Shown piece after piece: positions 9,204 to 16,039 of a stretch of DNA of 34,253 nt. Position numbers and translations under genes: made by a program. The DNA comes from Candidatus Kaiserbacteria bacterium (lineage in GTDB: Bacteria; Patescibacteriota; Minisyncoccia; Phycocordibacterales; JABAAK01): assembly GCA_028820405.1 (NCBI GenBank), contig JAPPJI010000017.1, positions 1 through 34,253 of the forward strand, in the 5' to 3' direction. Numbering within the stretch: position 1 is the first letter of the stretch; every line of letters starts with the position of its first letter. The notes beneath the pieces were generated by a model. That model was not told the origin of the DNA, searched no databases, and saw only the letters and a program-made list of their open reading frames with translations.

Positions 9204-10412
9204 ATGCCTGAGGAAGAAGGATCCGGACGGTCGGTCATTGATGAATTAGCCGATGACATTTCCAAAGATATCAAAACACCTGTTGATATCTTCTTTCTTG
9301 CTCTCTTTGTTATCGGTGTGCTCAGTCTTGCGGCAACGACGCTTGTCGGTCCGTGCGGCAACGTAACCGATTACGAGCTCAATCAGGACGGTCGAATTGC
9401 TGACTACACCAAGGGGGCGACGGTGATCGTGAACAAGGCAATTCGCATGGGGGACACCATTGTGCTCCCCGGTGCCTGCGGTATCATCGAGTCGGTTAAC
9501 GAAGAGCGGCTCAGTGCACGCATTCACATTCTTGCCAAGGCACCGCCGGGCTACATCGATGACCTGAAGCAATTGGCGTCGGAAGATCAGGAAGGTGTTG
9601 CTGCAGAAGAGGATGAGACGGTTGTGGTTGGTCCGGTCGAAAACATCACCGTCGAAGAGTTATTGGAAGAAGATGAAGCTGATGAAGACGTTGCAGTCAT
9701 CGGCGGCACCCGCGGAGCAGCAGAGGCATCACGATCATACCGACCGCTGCAGGCATTCTCCGGTGCACTGGAGTTTCCGGTCCGGACTGCACTCTTCTTA
9801 CATGCAGGGTCACCAAAAGATGATGTTGACATACGATTCCTGTACCCCGTCGCAACACAGCCATACACGAACGCACTCAGAACCTTCTATCTCGACAGCA
9901 TCTATGTCCTGCTCCCCATTCTTGCCCTCTTCCTCATATTCCTCGTTTTTATCGGTAACCGATTTGAGAAGAAGCGAGAGAAATGGTACGAGTGGCACAC
10001 GCTTCGGTCAACGTACATCTCCCGACTCATGCAGGACCGTGAAAAAACAGCATCCCTCCGTGCGAGGTGGGACGAAGCAAAAACAGCACCGCTGTCTGAA
10101 GACCCGAAAAAGTGGGACGAGGCTCTTGACCTTCTCGAAGACACACTCGATAGCGTGCTGACACAACTTCGTTTTGAAGGAGAAGATCTTTCAAAAAAGC
10201 TGCAAGACCTGTCGAACAAAGATCTGCATACCATTGAGCGGTTGTGGAATGCTCACAGCCTCATTATCCGGGTGAAGGGGAAGACCGATGAGGGGGATCA
10301 GGGTGCTCCGCCGCTGACCTTGAAACTGCTCAAAAAGGTGGTTGACATATACCGCGAATCCTTTATCTGGCTTGGTCTGCTCCCGCACAGTGAGAAGAAT
10401 GAGTGGGAATAG
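9204..10412 (+). CDS. Two-TM conserved protein with CPR-type C-terminal helical domain
   Basis: 402 aa, function unknown. An acidic N-terminus precedes TM1 (FFLALFVIGVLSLAATTLVG, about 30-50). An extra-cytosolic region of about 180 residues follows with an acidic Glu/Asp-rich linker (about 130-165). TM2 (YVLLPILALFLIFLVFIG, about 234-252) is followed by a basic juxtamembrane stretch and a helical C-terminal domain (about 290-395) with EGEDLSKKLQDL...LWNAHSLIIRVKG...YRESFIWLGL. From memory, this C-terminal layout is common in Parcubacteria membrane proteins, where the middle motif is usually AHxxRNxxAH. Here the second half of that motif is altered (AHSLIIRV), so any HEPN-like catalytic role is doubtful. 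The promoter directly precedes the start. A TATACT and a T-less hairpin follow the gene before tRNA-fMet. Confidence 0.75.
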   Translation: MPEEEGSGRSVIDELADDISKDIKTPVDIFFLALFVIGVLSLAATTLVGPCGNVTDYELNQDGRIADYTKGATVIVNKAIRMGDTIVLPGACGIIESVNEERLSARIHILAKAPPGYIDDLKQLASEDQEGVAAEEDETVVVGPVENITVEELLEEDEADEDVAVIGGTRGAAEASRSYRPLQAFSGALEFPVRTALFLHAGSPKDDVDIRFLYPVATQPYTNALRTFYLDSIYVLLPILALFLIFLVFIGNRFEKKREKWYEWHTLRSTYISRLMQDREKTASLRARWDEAKTAPLSEDPKKWDEALDLLEDTLDSVLTQLRFEGEDLSKKLQDLSNKDLHTIERLWNAHSLIIRVKGKTDEGDQGAPPLTLKLLKKVVDIYRESFIWLGLLPHSEKNEWE

Positions 10413-10436
10413 GGGTGCTCTGTTGCAAAGCACTCC
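10412..10436 (+). other. Hairpin after the 402-aa membrane protein gene, no T-tract
   Basis: GGGGTGCT pairs with AGCACTCC (8 bp with one G-T) around a 9-nt loop, beginning at the stop codon. No U-tract follows, so it may stabilise the mRNA 3' end rather than terminate. Confidence 0.35.
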
Positions 10437-10446
10437 GTGAAGGCTA

Positions 10447-10452
10447 TATACT
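10447..10452 (+). promoter_or_regulatory. Candidate -10 for tRNA-fMet
   Basis: TATACT 72 nt upstream of the tRNA. A longer 5' leader than for tRNA-Thr is implied, to be removed by RNase P. No better box is seen nearer to the tRNA. The 70 bases between hold no ORF. Confidence 0.4.
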
Positions 10453-10524
10453 ACCTATACGTCATACGGGGTATGTAATGTGTATTCATCAACTTGTTTG
10501 TAGCTGCCCTGCATGATGAAGCGA

Positions 10525-10601
10525 AGCGGGGTAGAGCAGTCAGGTAGCTCGCCAGGCTCATAACCTGGAGGTCATTGGTTCAAATCCAATCCCCGCTACC
10601 A
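10525..10601 (+). tRNA. Initiator tRNA-Met (CAT) with unusual 1:72 and 29:41 pairs
   Basis: 77 nt including an encoded CCA, anticodon CAT. It is of the initiator type because of the GAGC/GCTC D stem with A11:U24, the AGTCAGGTA D loop, and the overall match to the formyl-Met tRNA pattern. Read strictly, position 1 is A and position 72 is T, so a Watson-Crick A1:U72 pair replaces the bacterial C1xA72 mismatch. The anticodon stem is CCAGG/CCTGG, so the three-G:C signature is A29:U41, G30:C40, G31:C39. Both changes touch residues known to mark the initiator for formylation and P-site binding. An elongator Met tRNA is less likely given the D-arm. The encoded CCA contrasts with tRNA-Thr. Confidence 0.93.
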
Positions 10602-10624
10602 AACAAAGGTCCGCTGTCCGACCT

Positions 10625-10668
10625 CCGCCAAAACGGCAAACGGTCGGGTATATGACCGCTAATACCCG
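10625..10668 (+). repeat. 44-bp direct repeat, copy 1 (upstream of fic)
   Basis: Perfect 44-bp match to 10697-10740, 72 bp apart. It contains a CGGGTAT/ATACCCG inverted heptamer pair (10645-10651 and 10662-10668, 10-nt loop), a CGGTC/GACCG inverted pair and a small GCC...GGC hairpin. Confidence 0.9.
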
Positions 10669-10673
10669 TGGGT

Positions 10674-10701
10674 GGCGGGTATTACGTCACTAATACCCGC
10701 C
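10674..10701 (+). repeat. Perfect 11-bp inverted repeat between the direct repeats
   Basis: GGCGGGTATTA and TAATACCCGCC flank a 6-nt CGTCAC spacer. It contains the same CGGGTAT/ATACCCG heptamers as the flanking direct repeats. There is no T-tract, so it is a protein-binding or cruciform-type site rather than a terminator. Confidence 0.85.
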
Positions 10702-10740
10702 AAAACGGCAAACGGTCGGGTATATGACCGCTAATACCCG
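10697..10740 (+). repeat. 44-bp direct repeat, copy 2 (upstream of fic)
   Basis: Second perfect copy of the 44-bp unit, with heptamers at 10717-10723 and 10734-10740. A further CGGGTAT at 10748-10754 runs into the fic -10 box. Confidence 0.9.
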
Positions 10741-10751
10741 CCGAGGTCGGG

Positions 10752-10757
10752 TATACT
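10752..10757 (+). promoter_or_regulatory. fic -10 element embedded in the fourth CGGGTAT heptamer
   Basis: TATACT ending 11 nt before ATG 10769. Its first three bases are the end of the last CGGGTAT heptamer (10748-10754), so anything binding the heptamer would cover the promoter. No -35 is visible. Confidence 0.65.
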
Positions 10758-10768
10758 GATGACTACGT

Positions 10769-11851
10769 ATGGGTCTCCTGCCAGAAGACATTCCCATTCC
10801 GGACGAGCAGAGTGTTGTGTATGATCCGAACCTTGTATCAGATAGTACGCTGGCTGTCGGTCGGTTGGACGGGTCGATAAAGGATTATGTGTCGGATCAG
10901 AACCTGATACTCAGTCTGTTCTTTCGGAAAGAAGCTGAGACATCAACGAGAATCGAGGGAACCCATGTTACCTTTGAGGGAGTCATGCTGGAGAGTGAAG
11001 ATGGTGATGCACATGAGGAACGTTCAGCGAGGCTGGAAGCACTCGGCGTGGTAGATGCAATACATGAAGGGTTGGAGGCGTTAGAAAGAGAAAACATTCC
11101 CATTTCAAACAGAGTTATCAAAAGAATGCACGGAGCGTTAATGAAGAAGGCACAGCTTGAGTACGGACCGCCGGGGGAGTTCCGAAAATTGCAGGTTAAG
11201 GTCGGAAGTCACATTCCTCCGGAGCCGCAGTATGTGCCGTCTCTGATGTCAGATTTGGAGAAGTATATTCATGATGAGCCGAACGTGCCGCCGATAGTGA
11301 AGATTGCAATCGTGCATGCACAGTTTGAGATCATCCATCCGTTTTCAGACGGTAACGGAAGAGTCGGCAGGCTCCTCATACCGTTCCTGATGAAACAGTA
11401 TCGTTTGACGAGAGATGCATCCTTCTTCATCTCGCAGTACTTTGAGTCGAGCAAGCGTGACTACTACGACAGTCTGGAGAGTATAACGAAGAAAGATGAC
11501 TGGAACGGGTGGATTGATTTTTTCCTGCAGTCAGTCAAGGAGCACGGAATCGAAACAGAAAAGAAGGTGGATGAGTTAACAGGACTCTATCGAGACGGGG
11601 AGTTCCTCTCGTTTAAAAGTGCTCTGTCGCAGCATATAAAAAATCATGTATTTAGGAACCCTATTTTCACTGTTCCTTCGATGGTGCGGACTCTTGAGGG
11701 CAGCGGGGTTGCCATTTCAAACAGGAACGACCTGCATAGAATTCTCACGAACTGTACCGATGTTAAAGTGCTTGTTCAGGGGAAAGGGAAGCGGCAGACT
11801 CGTTACACGTGTCCAAAAATAGTGCAGGTTATCAATAACATATACAGTTAG
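10769..11851 (+). CDS. Fic family protein, class II (N-terminal inhibitory motif), probable AMPylase
   Basis: 360 aa. The Fic core motif HPFSDGNGRVGR (190-201) is complete, with catalytic His190 and the anion-binding Asn, so nucleotidyl (usually AMP) transfer to a hydroxyl side chain of a target protein is expected. The N-terminal STRIEG (59-64) fits the inhibitory motif (S/T)xxxE(G/N), placing it in the self-inhibited class II with an N-terminal alpha-inh helix. The family's beta-hairpin target-docking flap lies around EFRKLQVKVG. The C-terminal part (about 265-360) looks like a winged-helix DNA-binding domain (FTVPSMVRTLEGSGVAISNRNDLHRIL), common in Fic proteins with a DUF4172/Fic_N-like layout, and could let the protein bind its own promoter. 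It is cytoplasmic. The upstream repeat array suggests tight control. It is transcribed singly; the next gene has its own -10. Confidence 0.92.
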   Translation: MGLLPEDIPIPDEQSVVYDPNLVSDSTLAVGRLDGSIKDYVSDQNLILSLFFRKEAETSTRIEGTHVTFEGVMLESEDGDAHEERSARLEALGVVDAIHEGLEALERENIPISNRVIKRMHGALMKKAQLEYGPPGEFRKLQVKVGSHIPPEPQYVPSLMSDLEKYIHDEPNVPPIVKIAIVHAQFEIIHPFSDGNGRVGRLLIPFLMKQYRLTRDASFFISQYFESSKRDYYDSLESITKKDDWNGWIDFFLQSVKEHGIETEKKVDELTGLYRDGEFLSFKSALSQHIKNHVFRNPIFTVPSMVRTLEGSGVAISNRNDLHRILTNCTDVKVLVQGKGKRQTRYTCPKIVQVINNIYS

Positions 11852-11930
11852 AGGTTGGGTTTGCGGTTGCAGGATGTCGTTTTGTCGTACGCCTGTGTGG
11901 AAAACATTTCTCCCGCGAAGAAAGAGACGA

Positions 11931-11936
11931 TATAGT
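11931..11936 (+). promoter_or_regulatory. -10 element of the P-domain/protease gene
   Basis: TATAGT ending 6 nt before GTG 11943. It is the reason for preferring GTG 11943 over ATG 11874, which lies upstream of the box. Confidence 0.5.
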
Positions 11937-11942
11937 GTCCTC

Positions 11943-14237
11943 GTGTACCTTTACCCAATGATTCTGTTACTTCGATGCCCTATTCTCATTGTTGCTTTTT
12001 GTGCATCCGTTCTCATTCCTTTTGGGGCGGCAGCACAAGACATAATCGCACCGGTTCCTGATGCTTCGGAATACGGCGATGAACCGGATTTTCTTTCACG
12101 TATTAAACCTGACGTCGGTGAGGCACGGACTCTCGTGTGGGATGTTCTCACAGAAAACTATTCACAGCATGCTGTCCCGGACTCGTATACGGCAGCACTG
12201 AACCAGCCCCTGATTCGACAGTTAGATCGCATACCGGTAGTGCTCTCCGGCATCCTAGACATACACGACCGTGAAACACTCTACATCGGTATTGACCCTG
12301 AATACTATGAGGAGCATGGTGCAAAAGAACTGCGTCGTGACCTTGAGCAGCGATTTCCGTCGGTGCCGATTCACATTGAGCCGACAGAGGGGGTTTCCCG
12401 CATGCAGGGTGTTGCAGGAGTATTGCCCGAATCACAGTCAGCCTCCTCTGCCACGCGTGCTGAAACGGCAGATGACCTTACTTTTGTCGAAAACAAACAA
12501 GTTGTCATACCGGACAACACGAAGCAGATGCAAGAAGTCGGTGCGATTACCGTTCCCGGGGCAGAGACGGTCGAGTCAGTTTCTGTGGCGGTGGACATAA
12601 TGCATACCTATGTCAGTGACCTGCGTGTAGAACTTGTTTCACCAACCGGTGTTTCTGTTGTCTTGTTTGACGGACCGGCAGGTCCGGACAACGATTCAGA
12701 TGACCTCATCGCATCATGGGATTTTTCCAACACATTCCGCGGTCTTCCGGCTTCGGGAACCTGGCGACTGCTCGCCGGTGACTACGTTGTCAATGACAGT
12801 GGTTTGTTGCGATCGTGGCGGTTAACTATCACCCCGACAGGTCAGCGAATTCAGGCACCGAATCTGCCGGATGAAGAGACTGTTGCAGAGCACTTTTTCT
12901 TCGAGGATTTTGAGAATGGGATGGACAGCTGGGAGGTGCGGAAAGATCGCGGTGATATCGGGTGGCGGGCAACAACTCTCGATGAGCAAAGAGGTTCGGA
13001 AAATGACAGTATTGTCGCTCAATCTGAGGAGTGCGATGAAATCTGCATCTTAACACTTCGCCAGCCGCTGGACCTGAGGGGTCATTCCGCCATGACACTC
13101 TCGTTTGACCGCTGGGTGGACGATGCGCTTGATGAGGGAGAGCATCTCACGGTCGGAGTATTGATTGACGGTCGGTACCGTGAAGTTGCCCGCTGGTCAC
13201 AGGAGAACGGGGGGAATGACGGTCGCTGGCATCGCGAGGAATATAACCTGACGGCAGATGATCTTGCCGCGTCATCATTTAACATTCAGTTCATTTCAAA
13301 AAATAGTACCCGGTTTGAAGAAGTTGCGATTGATAACGTGGCGTTGACACCGTCTGTGCCGCCGATAACGATTGATACGCCGGAAACACCGGATGACAGC
13401 ACTCCGCCGGTTACCGTTGATGTACCGGACGGTCCTCCGTACGCGGGATGCTTCGGAAGTCCGGAACGTGATGACCCGATGGGTGGTGACATTATTTTCT
13501 CCCGGCCGATCGACAGAGGTATCGGAGGTGTCAGCTGCGGAACATTGACACTCACGGGTGTCCGGACGATAGACGGGAAAGAAGGTGCGGTTATTTCTGC
13601 TCACGTTGTCGATCTTGATTTTCAGCATATCGATACCTTCATAGGTCATGTGTATGATGTTGATGCTGCGTATCGTATTCGTCGACCGGTGGGCAGGGTT
13701 GAGAGAATGCCGTTCATTTTGCGTGGTGGCGTGCTCGGATCAATCATTCCCGACTCCATTGTTCTTGCGGATGCGGCTTTTGTTGAGTATCCGCAGGGTA
13801 GCGGGTGTCTTCTTTCATGGCTCTCTGACGGCATATCGCACTGTTTCCAGCATGAATATCATCGTCCTACATCTGCTATGCGGATACGAGGAAAGGACGG
13901 AGCAGTGTACACAGTTGTCGGGTCACAGAAACCATACCCGGGAATGAGTGTCATGATCTCCGGGGCCATTTCAGGAACTTCCGAGCCTAAGGAGGTGGTT
14001 CATCAACTGCTGAGTGTGCAAAAGAATGACAAATATGAGTATGTCTACACGGCATCCCGAGAGACGATTCTTCGGCAGGGAGATAGCGGGGCACCTGTAT
14101 ATACCATACCGGATCGGTATGGTGAAGTTTCCATGGTCGGCATCTTTATCGGTTACGCTATTTATGCCGGTGAGCGATACCACATGTTTAGTTCGTGGGA
14201 TACGGTGAGAGAGTCACTTCGATTGCGATCTCTCTAG
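11943..14237 (+). CDS. Secreted multidomain protein: P-domain, MAM-like domain, chymotrypsin-like serine protease
   Basis: 764 aa from GTG 11943. A signal peptide (hydrophobic run to about 35, cleavage near GAAAQD) is followed by a region of about 150 residues with no recognised fold. Next is a proprotein-convertase P-domain (about 195-300; VAVDIMHTYVSDLRVELVSPTG, SGTWRLLAGD, SWRLTITP). A MAM/galactose-binding-like beta domain follows (about 315-465; FFEDFENGMDSWE ... AIDNVALTP), then a Pro/Thr linker. The C-terminal domain (about 496-764) looks like an S1 streptogrisin-type protease with His554 (SAHVV), Asp610 (DAAFV) and nucleophile Ser715 in GDSGAPVY, preceded by PGMSVMISG. It is probably exported or surface-attached and acts on host or environmental protein. 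ATG 11874 or ATG 11958 are alternative starts; the former would give an unusually long n-region. Confidence 0.8.
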   Translation: MYLYPMILLLRCPILIVAFCASVLIPFGAAAQDIIAPVPDASEYGDEPDFLSRIKPDVGEARTLVWDVLTENYSQHAVPDSYTAALNQPLIRQLDRIPVVLSGILDIHDRETLYIGIDPEYYEEHGAKELRRDLEQRFPSVPIHIEPTEGVSRMQGVAGVLPESQSASSATRAETADDLTFVENKQVVIPDNTKQMQEVGAITVPGAETVESVSVAVDIMHTYVSDLRVELVSPTGVSVVLFDGPAGPDNDSDDLIASWDFSNTFRGLPASGTWRLLAGDYVVNDSGLLRSWRLTITPTGQRIQAPNLPDEETVAEHFFFEDFENGMDSWEVRKDRGDIGWRATTLDEQRGSENDSIVAQSEECDEICILTLRQPLDLRGHSAMTLSFDRWVDDALDEGEHLTVGVLIDGRYREVARWSQENGGNDGRWHREEYNLTADDLAASSFNIQFISKNSTRFEEVAIDNVALTPSVPPITIDTPETPDDSTPPVTVDVPDGPPYAGCFGSPERDDPMGGDIIFSRPIDRGIGGVSCGTLTLTGVRTIDGKEGAVISAHVVDLDFQHIDTFIGHVYDVDAAYRIRRPVGRVERMPFILRGGVLGSIIPDSIVLADAAFVEYPQGSGCLLSWLSDGISHCFQHEYHRPTSAMRIRGKDGAVYTVVGSQKPYPGMSVMISGAISGTSEPKEVVHQLLSVQKNDKYEYVYTASRETILRQGDSGAPVYTIPDRYGEVSMVGIFIGYAIYAGERYHMFSSWDTVRESLRLRSL

Positions 14238-14240
14238 ACT

Positions 14241-14447
14241 ATGCGATACAGTATATTTTTTCTCTGGATCCTTTCCTGGCTCGTTGCCGCTGCGGTTGGG
14301 TTTGCCGCCGGGTCGTACTGCTTCCTGGGACAGGGGGACGGTTTCTTTCAAACAGGGTGTTCCCATGCCGTTCAGCTGGTGCGGCGAGTCGCTGTTCCGG
14401 ACACGGCGATGCAAAGTACCTACGATTCGGAGAGCATAGATATCTAG
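14241..14447 (+). CDS. 68-aa signal-peptide/membrane protein, unknown
   Basis: Starts 3 nt after the protease stop, in the same transcript. An N-terminal hydrophobic segment (FFLWILSWLVAAAVGFAAGS) could be a signal peptide or anchor. The tail of about 45 residues has two Cys (SYCFLG, TGCSHA). No known family is recognised. Tight spacing to the protease and no visible promoter suggest co-expression, so it may be a partner such as an inhibitor, anchor or chaperone; that is only an inference. ORFs in the other frames here are shadows. Confidence 0.6.
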   Translation: MRYSIFFLWILSWLVAAAVGFAAGSYCFLGQGDGFFQTGCSHAVQLVRRVAVPDTAMQSTYDSESIDI

Positions 14448-14497
14448 GGAGTATGTTGCGTGAAAAACAATATATCTGATGTCGTGTCAATTTCGGG

Positions 14498-14526
14498 TTG
14501 GCTCTCACCAGTGCTCGTGCTACTAT
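14498..14526 (+). promoter_or_regulatory. rpsR promoter (-35 TTGGCT, 17 bp, -10 TACTAT)
   Basis: TTGGCT 14498-14503, then 17 bp, then TACTAT 14521-14526 with TG one base upstream. It ends 11 nt before ATG 14538. It shows that the longer ORF-track start at 14460 is upstream of the transcript. Confidence 0.6.
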
Positions 14527-14537
14527 ACGGATTATCT

Positions 14538-14750
14538 ATGCAAACAAAGCGGCAACCCTGCTACTTCACGACACACGACATTCAGCATGTCGATTTTCGT
14601 GACGTGCACCTCATCCAAAAGTTTCTTGATCCGCACGGTCGACTCCTTTCCCGTCGGAGAACAGGGCTTTCTGCACGGTACCAGCGTCGTGTCGGTCAGG
14701 CAGTGAAGCGGGCCCGGTACATGGCACTGTTGCCGTATATTCGCCGTTGA
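14538..14750 (+). CDS. rpsR: 30S ribosomal protein bS18
   Basis: 70 aa, normal length for bS18, from ATG 14538. The ORF track gives a 96-aa product from 14460, whose first 26 residues are not bS18-like. Visible family features: an N-terminal Cys-Tyr-Phe (CYFTTHDIQHVDFRDV), LIQKFLDPHGRLLSRRRTG and the RNA-binding tail SARYQRRVGQAVKRARYMALLPY. It binds 16S rRNA in the platform next to bS6. It is usually encoded with rpsF and ssb, but here it is isolated between a membrane protein and a lipoprotein. The product is basic. Confidence 0.95.
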   Translation: MQTKRQPCYFTTHDIQHVDFRDVHLIQKFLDPHGRLLSRRRTGLSARYQRRVGQAVKRARYMALLPYIRR

Positions 14751-14770
14751 GGGGGTGTTTCTGGGGGGAT

Positions 14771-14806
14771 AAAAAACGTCAGCATGCGACTTGCGTGCTG
14801 ACGTTT
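14771..14806 (-). terminator. Rho-independent terminator of the lipoprotein gene (may also stop rpsR transcripts)
   Basis: A 14-bp stem AAACGTCAGCATGC / GCGTGCTGACGTTT (one G-T) with a 5-nt loop. On the minus strand it is followed by six T, just after the lipoprotein stop. On the plus strand it is followed only by TTTATG, so it is a weaker terminator for rpsR. Confidence 0.85.
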
Positions 14807-14809
14807 ATG

Positions 14810-15358
14810 CTACTGTCGAGCGAAGAGTGATCCGTTTCCTCCGTCAAAGAACGTGAGATACAGCGGCGGGCTGTCCTCAAGGTCACTGAAAAAGAGGACC
14901 AGATTTCCGCTGTCGGTAAATGCGTAGAGGAACTGGTATGCCACGTTTGTGCGGAGCACAACCAGTTCCCAAAAGAACGTTGTGAGGATTTCCTGATCCT
15001 GTTCCACAACAGTGCCGTCAAAAAAGAGACTTCGGCCGGAAAATGTGAGGTGGAAAGATGTGGGTATTTTCGAATCTTCTTCCCATGTTCCCTCGTACTC
15101 GGCAATGATGGTGGAGATACTGTTGGCAGAGATGAGGTAGTGGATGCCGCCGCCCATATCCGGTATCGGTTTGATAGTCTCACGAATGGAGAACGTTTTA
15201 TCATCACGAATCTCGATCTGTGAGATGAGTGTTGATCGAAGCGGTTCCTGGTAGCTTTCATGCTTCCACGTTCCGATAACGGAACCCTCCGTCTCAACAC
15301 TAACGCTTGTACTGCAGCCCATTATGAAAAGAACGAACATCGGTATGTAGGTTCTCAT
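14810..15358 (-). CDS. Predicted lipoprotein, unknown function
   Basis: 182 aa from the minus-strand ATG at 15358. The N-terminus MRTYIPMFVLFIMGC has a signal peptide with a lipobox ending in Cys15. The mature part is beta-rich (SVIGTWKHES..., IRDDKTFSIRETI, IAEYEGTWEEDS, LTFSGRSLFFDG, LVLFFSDLED), reminiscent of lipocalin-like or META-type small lipoproteins, but no family is recognised. It has a classical AAAGGAG Shine-Dalgarno 5 nt before the ATG, unlike most genes here. The ORF-track start at 15436 has no such site. It is convergent with rpsR and has its own strong terminator. Confidence 0.8.
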   Translation of the reverse strand: MRTYIPMFVLFIMGCSTSVSVETEGSVIGTWKHESYQEPLRSTLISQIEIRDDKTFSIRETIKPIPDMGGGIHYLISANSISTIIAEYEGTWEEDSKIPTSFHLTFSGRSLFFDGTVVEQDQEILTTFFWELVVLRTNVAYQFLYAFTDSGNLVLFFSDLEDSPPLYLTFFDGGNGSLFARQ

Positions 15359-15363
15359 GCATG

Positions 15364-15370
15364 CTCCTTT
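15364..15370 (-). promoter_or_regulatory. Shine-Dalgarno of the lipoprotein gene
   Basis: AAAGGAG on the minus strand, 5 nt from ATG 15358. This SD-led gene contrasts with the leaderless pattern around it and decides the start. Confidence 0.7.
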
Positions 15371-15451
15371 GGTGAAGGGGAAAGAACAGATACTCTCTTC
15401 ATAGTGCCACGGAGCAAATGGCGGCTGCTTGGGCACGTCACTGTTTGGTGG

Positions 15452-15457
15452 TATACC
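15452..15457 (+). promoter_or_regulatory. -10 element of the AAG-type glycosylase gene
   Basis: TGG-TATACC ending 6 nt before ATG 15464. The sixth base is C rather than T. Confidence 0.5.
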
Positions 15458-15463
15458 TATGTT

Positions 15464-16039
15464 ATGAAGAGAGACCGGCTCCCGCCTTCATTTTTTACGC
15501 AACAGACGACACTGCAGCTTGCGGAGAGCCTCATCGGGTGTATTTTGGTGCATGAAACGGCGTCCGGAGTTGTTACCGGTCGTATTGTTGAGACCGAAGC
15601 GTATACCGAGTCGGATGCGGCATCGCACAGTGTTCACGGAAAAGTGACTGACAAGAATGCATCTATGTTTCTCCCTGCGGGGCACCTCTATACATACCAG
15701 ATCTACGGACACGTCTGCTGTAATATTGTTGCGGAGCGTGAAGGGAAGGGGTGTGCAGTGCTGCTTCGGGCAGCGGTGCCGATGAACGGCATCCCTCTCA
15801 TGCTGCAGCGTCGGGGCATCGAACCTCTTTCCGACGGTCCGGGAAAACTGTGTCAGGCATTTGGCATTACGCAGGATCACAACGGTTTAGACCTCACCAA
15901 TGCACATGCACCTCTCTTTGTCGCACCGAAGGAGGTGGCGTGTAAGGTTGTGCGGACACCGCGTATCGGTATCAGCCGTGCGACAGAGAAGATGTGGCGT
16001 TTTGTTGCCGGTGATGCCGGTGGTATACTGACACCATGA
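15464..16039 (+). CDS. 3-methyladenine DNA glycosylase, AAG/MPG family
   Basis: 191 aa. It removes alkylated and deaminated purines in base excision repair. The family signature is complete: RIVETEAY (catalytic Glu45 of EAY), ASHSVHGKVTDKNASMF, PAGHLYTYQIYG, AVLLRAAVP, GPGKLCQAFGI and TPRIGIS. The ORF-track start at 15260 runs through the divergent region and is not used; the -10 at 15452 fixes ATG 15464. The last codons contain the promoter and the ATG of the next small ORF (ATGA overlap). UvrB and LigA elsewhere in the window are also repair proteins. Confidence 0.93.
   Translation: MKRDRLPPSFFTQQTTLQLAESLIGCILVHETASGVVTGRIVETEAYTESDAASHSVHGKVTDKNASMFLPAGHLYTYQIYGHVCCNIVAEREGKGCAVLLRAAVPMNGIPLMLQRRGIEPLSDGPGKLCQAFGITQDHNGLDLTNAHAPLFVAPKEVACKVVRTPRIGISRATEKMWRFVAGDAGGILTP
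16024..16029 (+). promoter_or_regulatory. Extended -10 in the 3' end of the glycosylase gene
   Basis: TGG-TATACT ending 6 nt before ATG 16036. It is one of the strongest boxes in the window, in front of a 62-aa ORF rather than directly before tyrS. Confidence 0.65.

Noticed and set aside
10625-10740. Possible CRISPR array
   Set aside because: Only two copies of the 44-bp unit, and the intervening 28 bp is itself an inverted repeat sharing the heptamers, so it is not a unique spacer. No cas genes.
10769-11851. Fic as part of a toxin-antitoxin pair with a separate antitoxin gene
   Set aside because: It carries its own inhibitory motif (class II), and no small antitoxin ORF adjoins it; the upstream space is only repeats.
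14460-14537. N-terminal extension of bS18 to 96 aa
   Set aside because: The extra 26 residues are not bS18-like and lie upstream of a -35/-10 promoter that ends 11 nt before ATG 14538.
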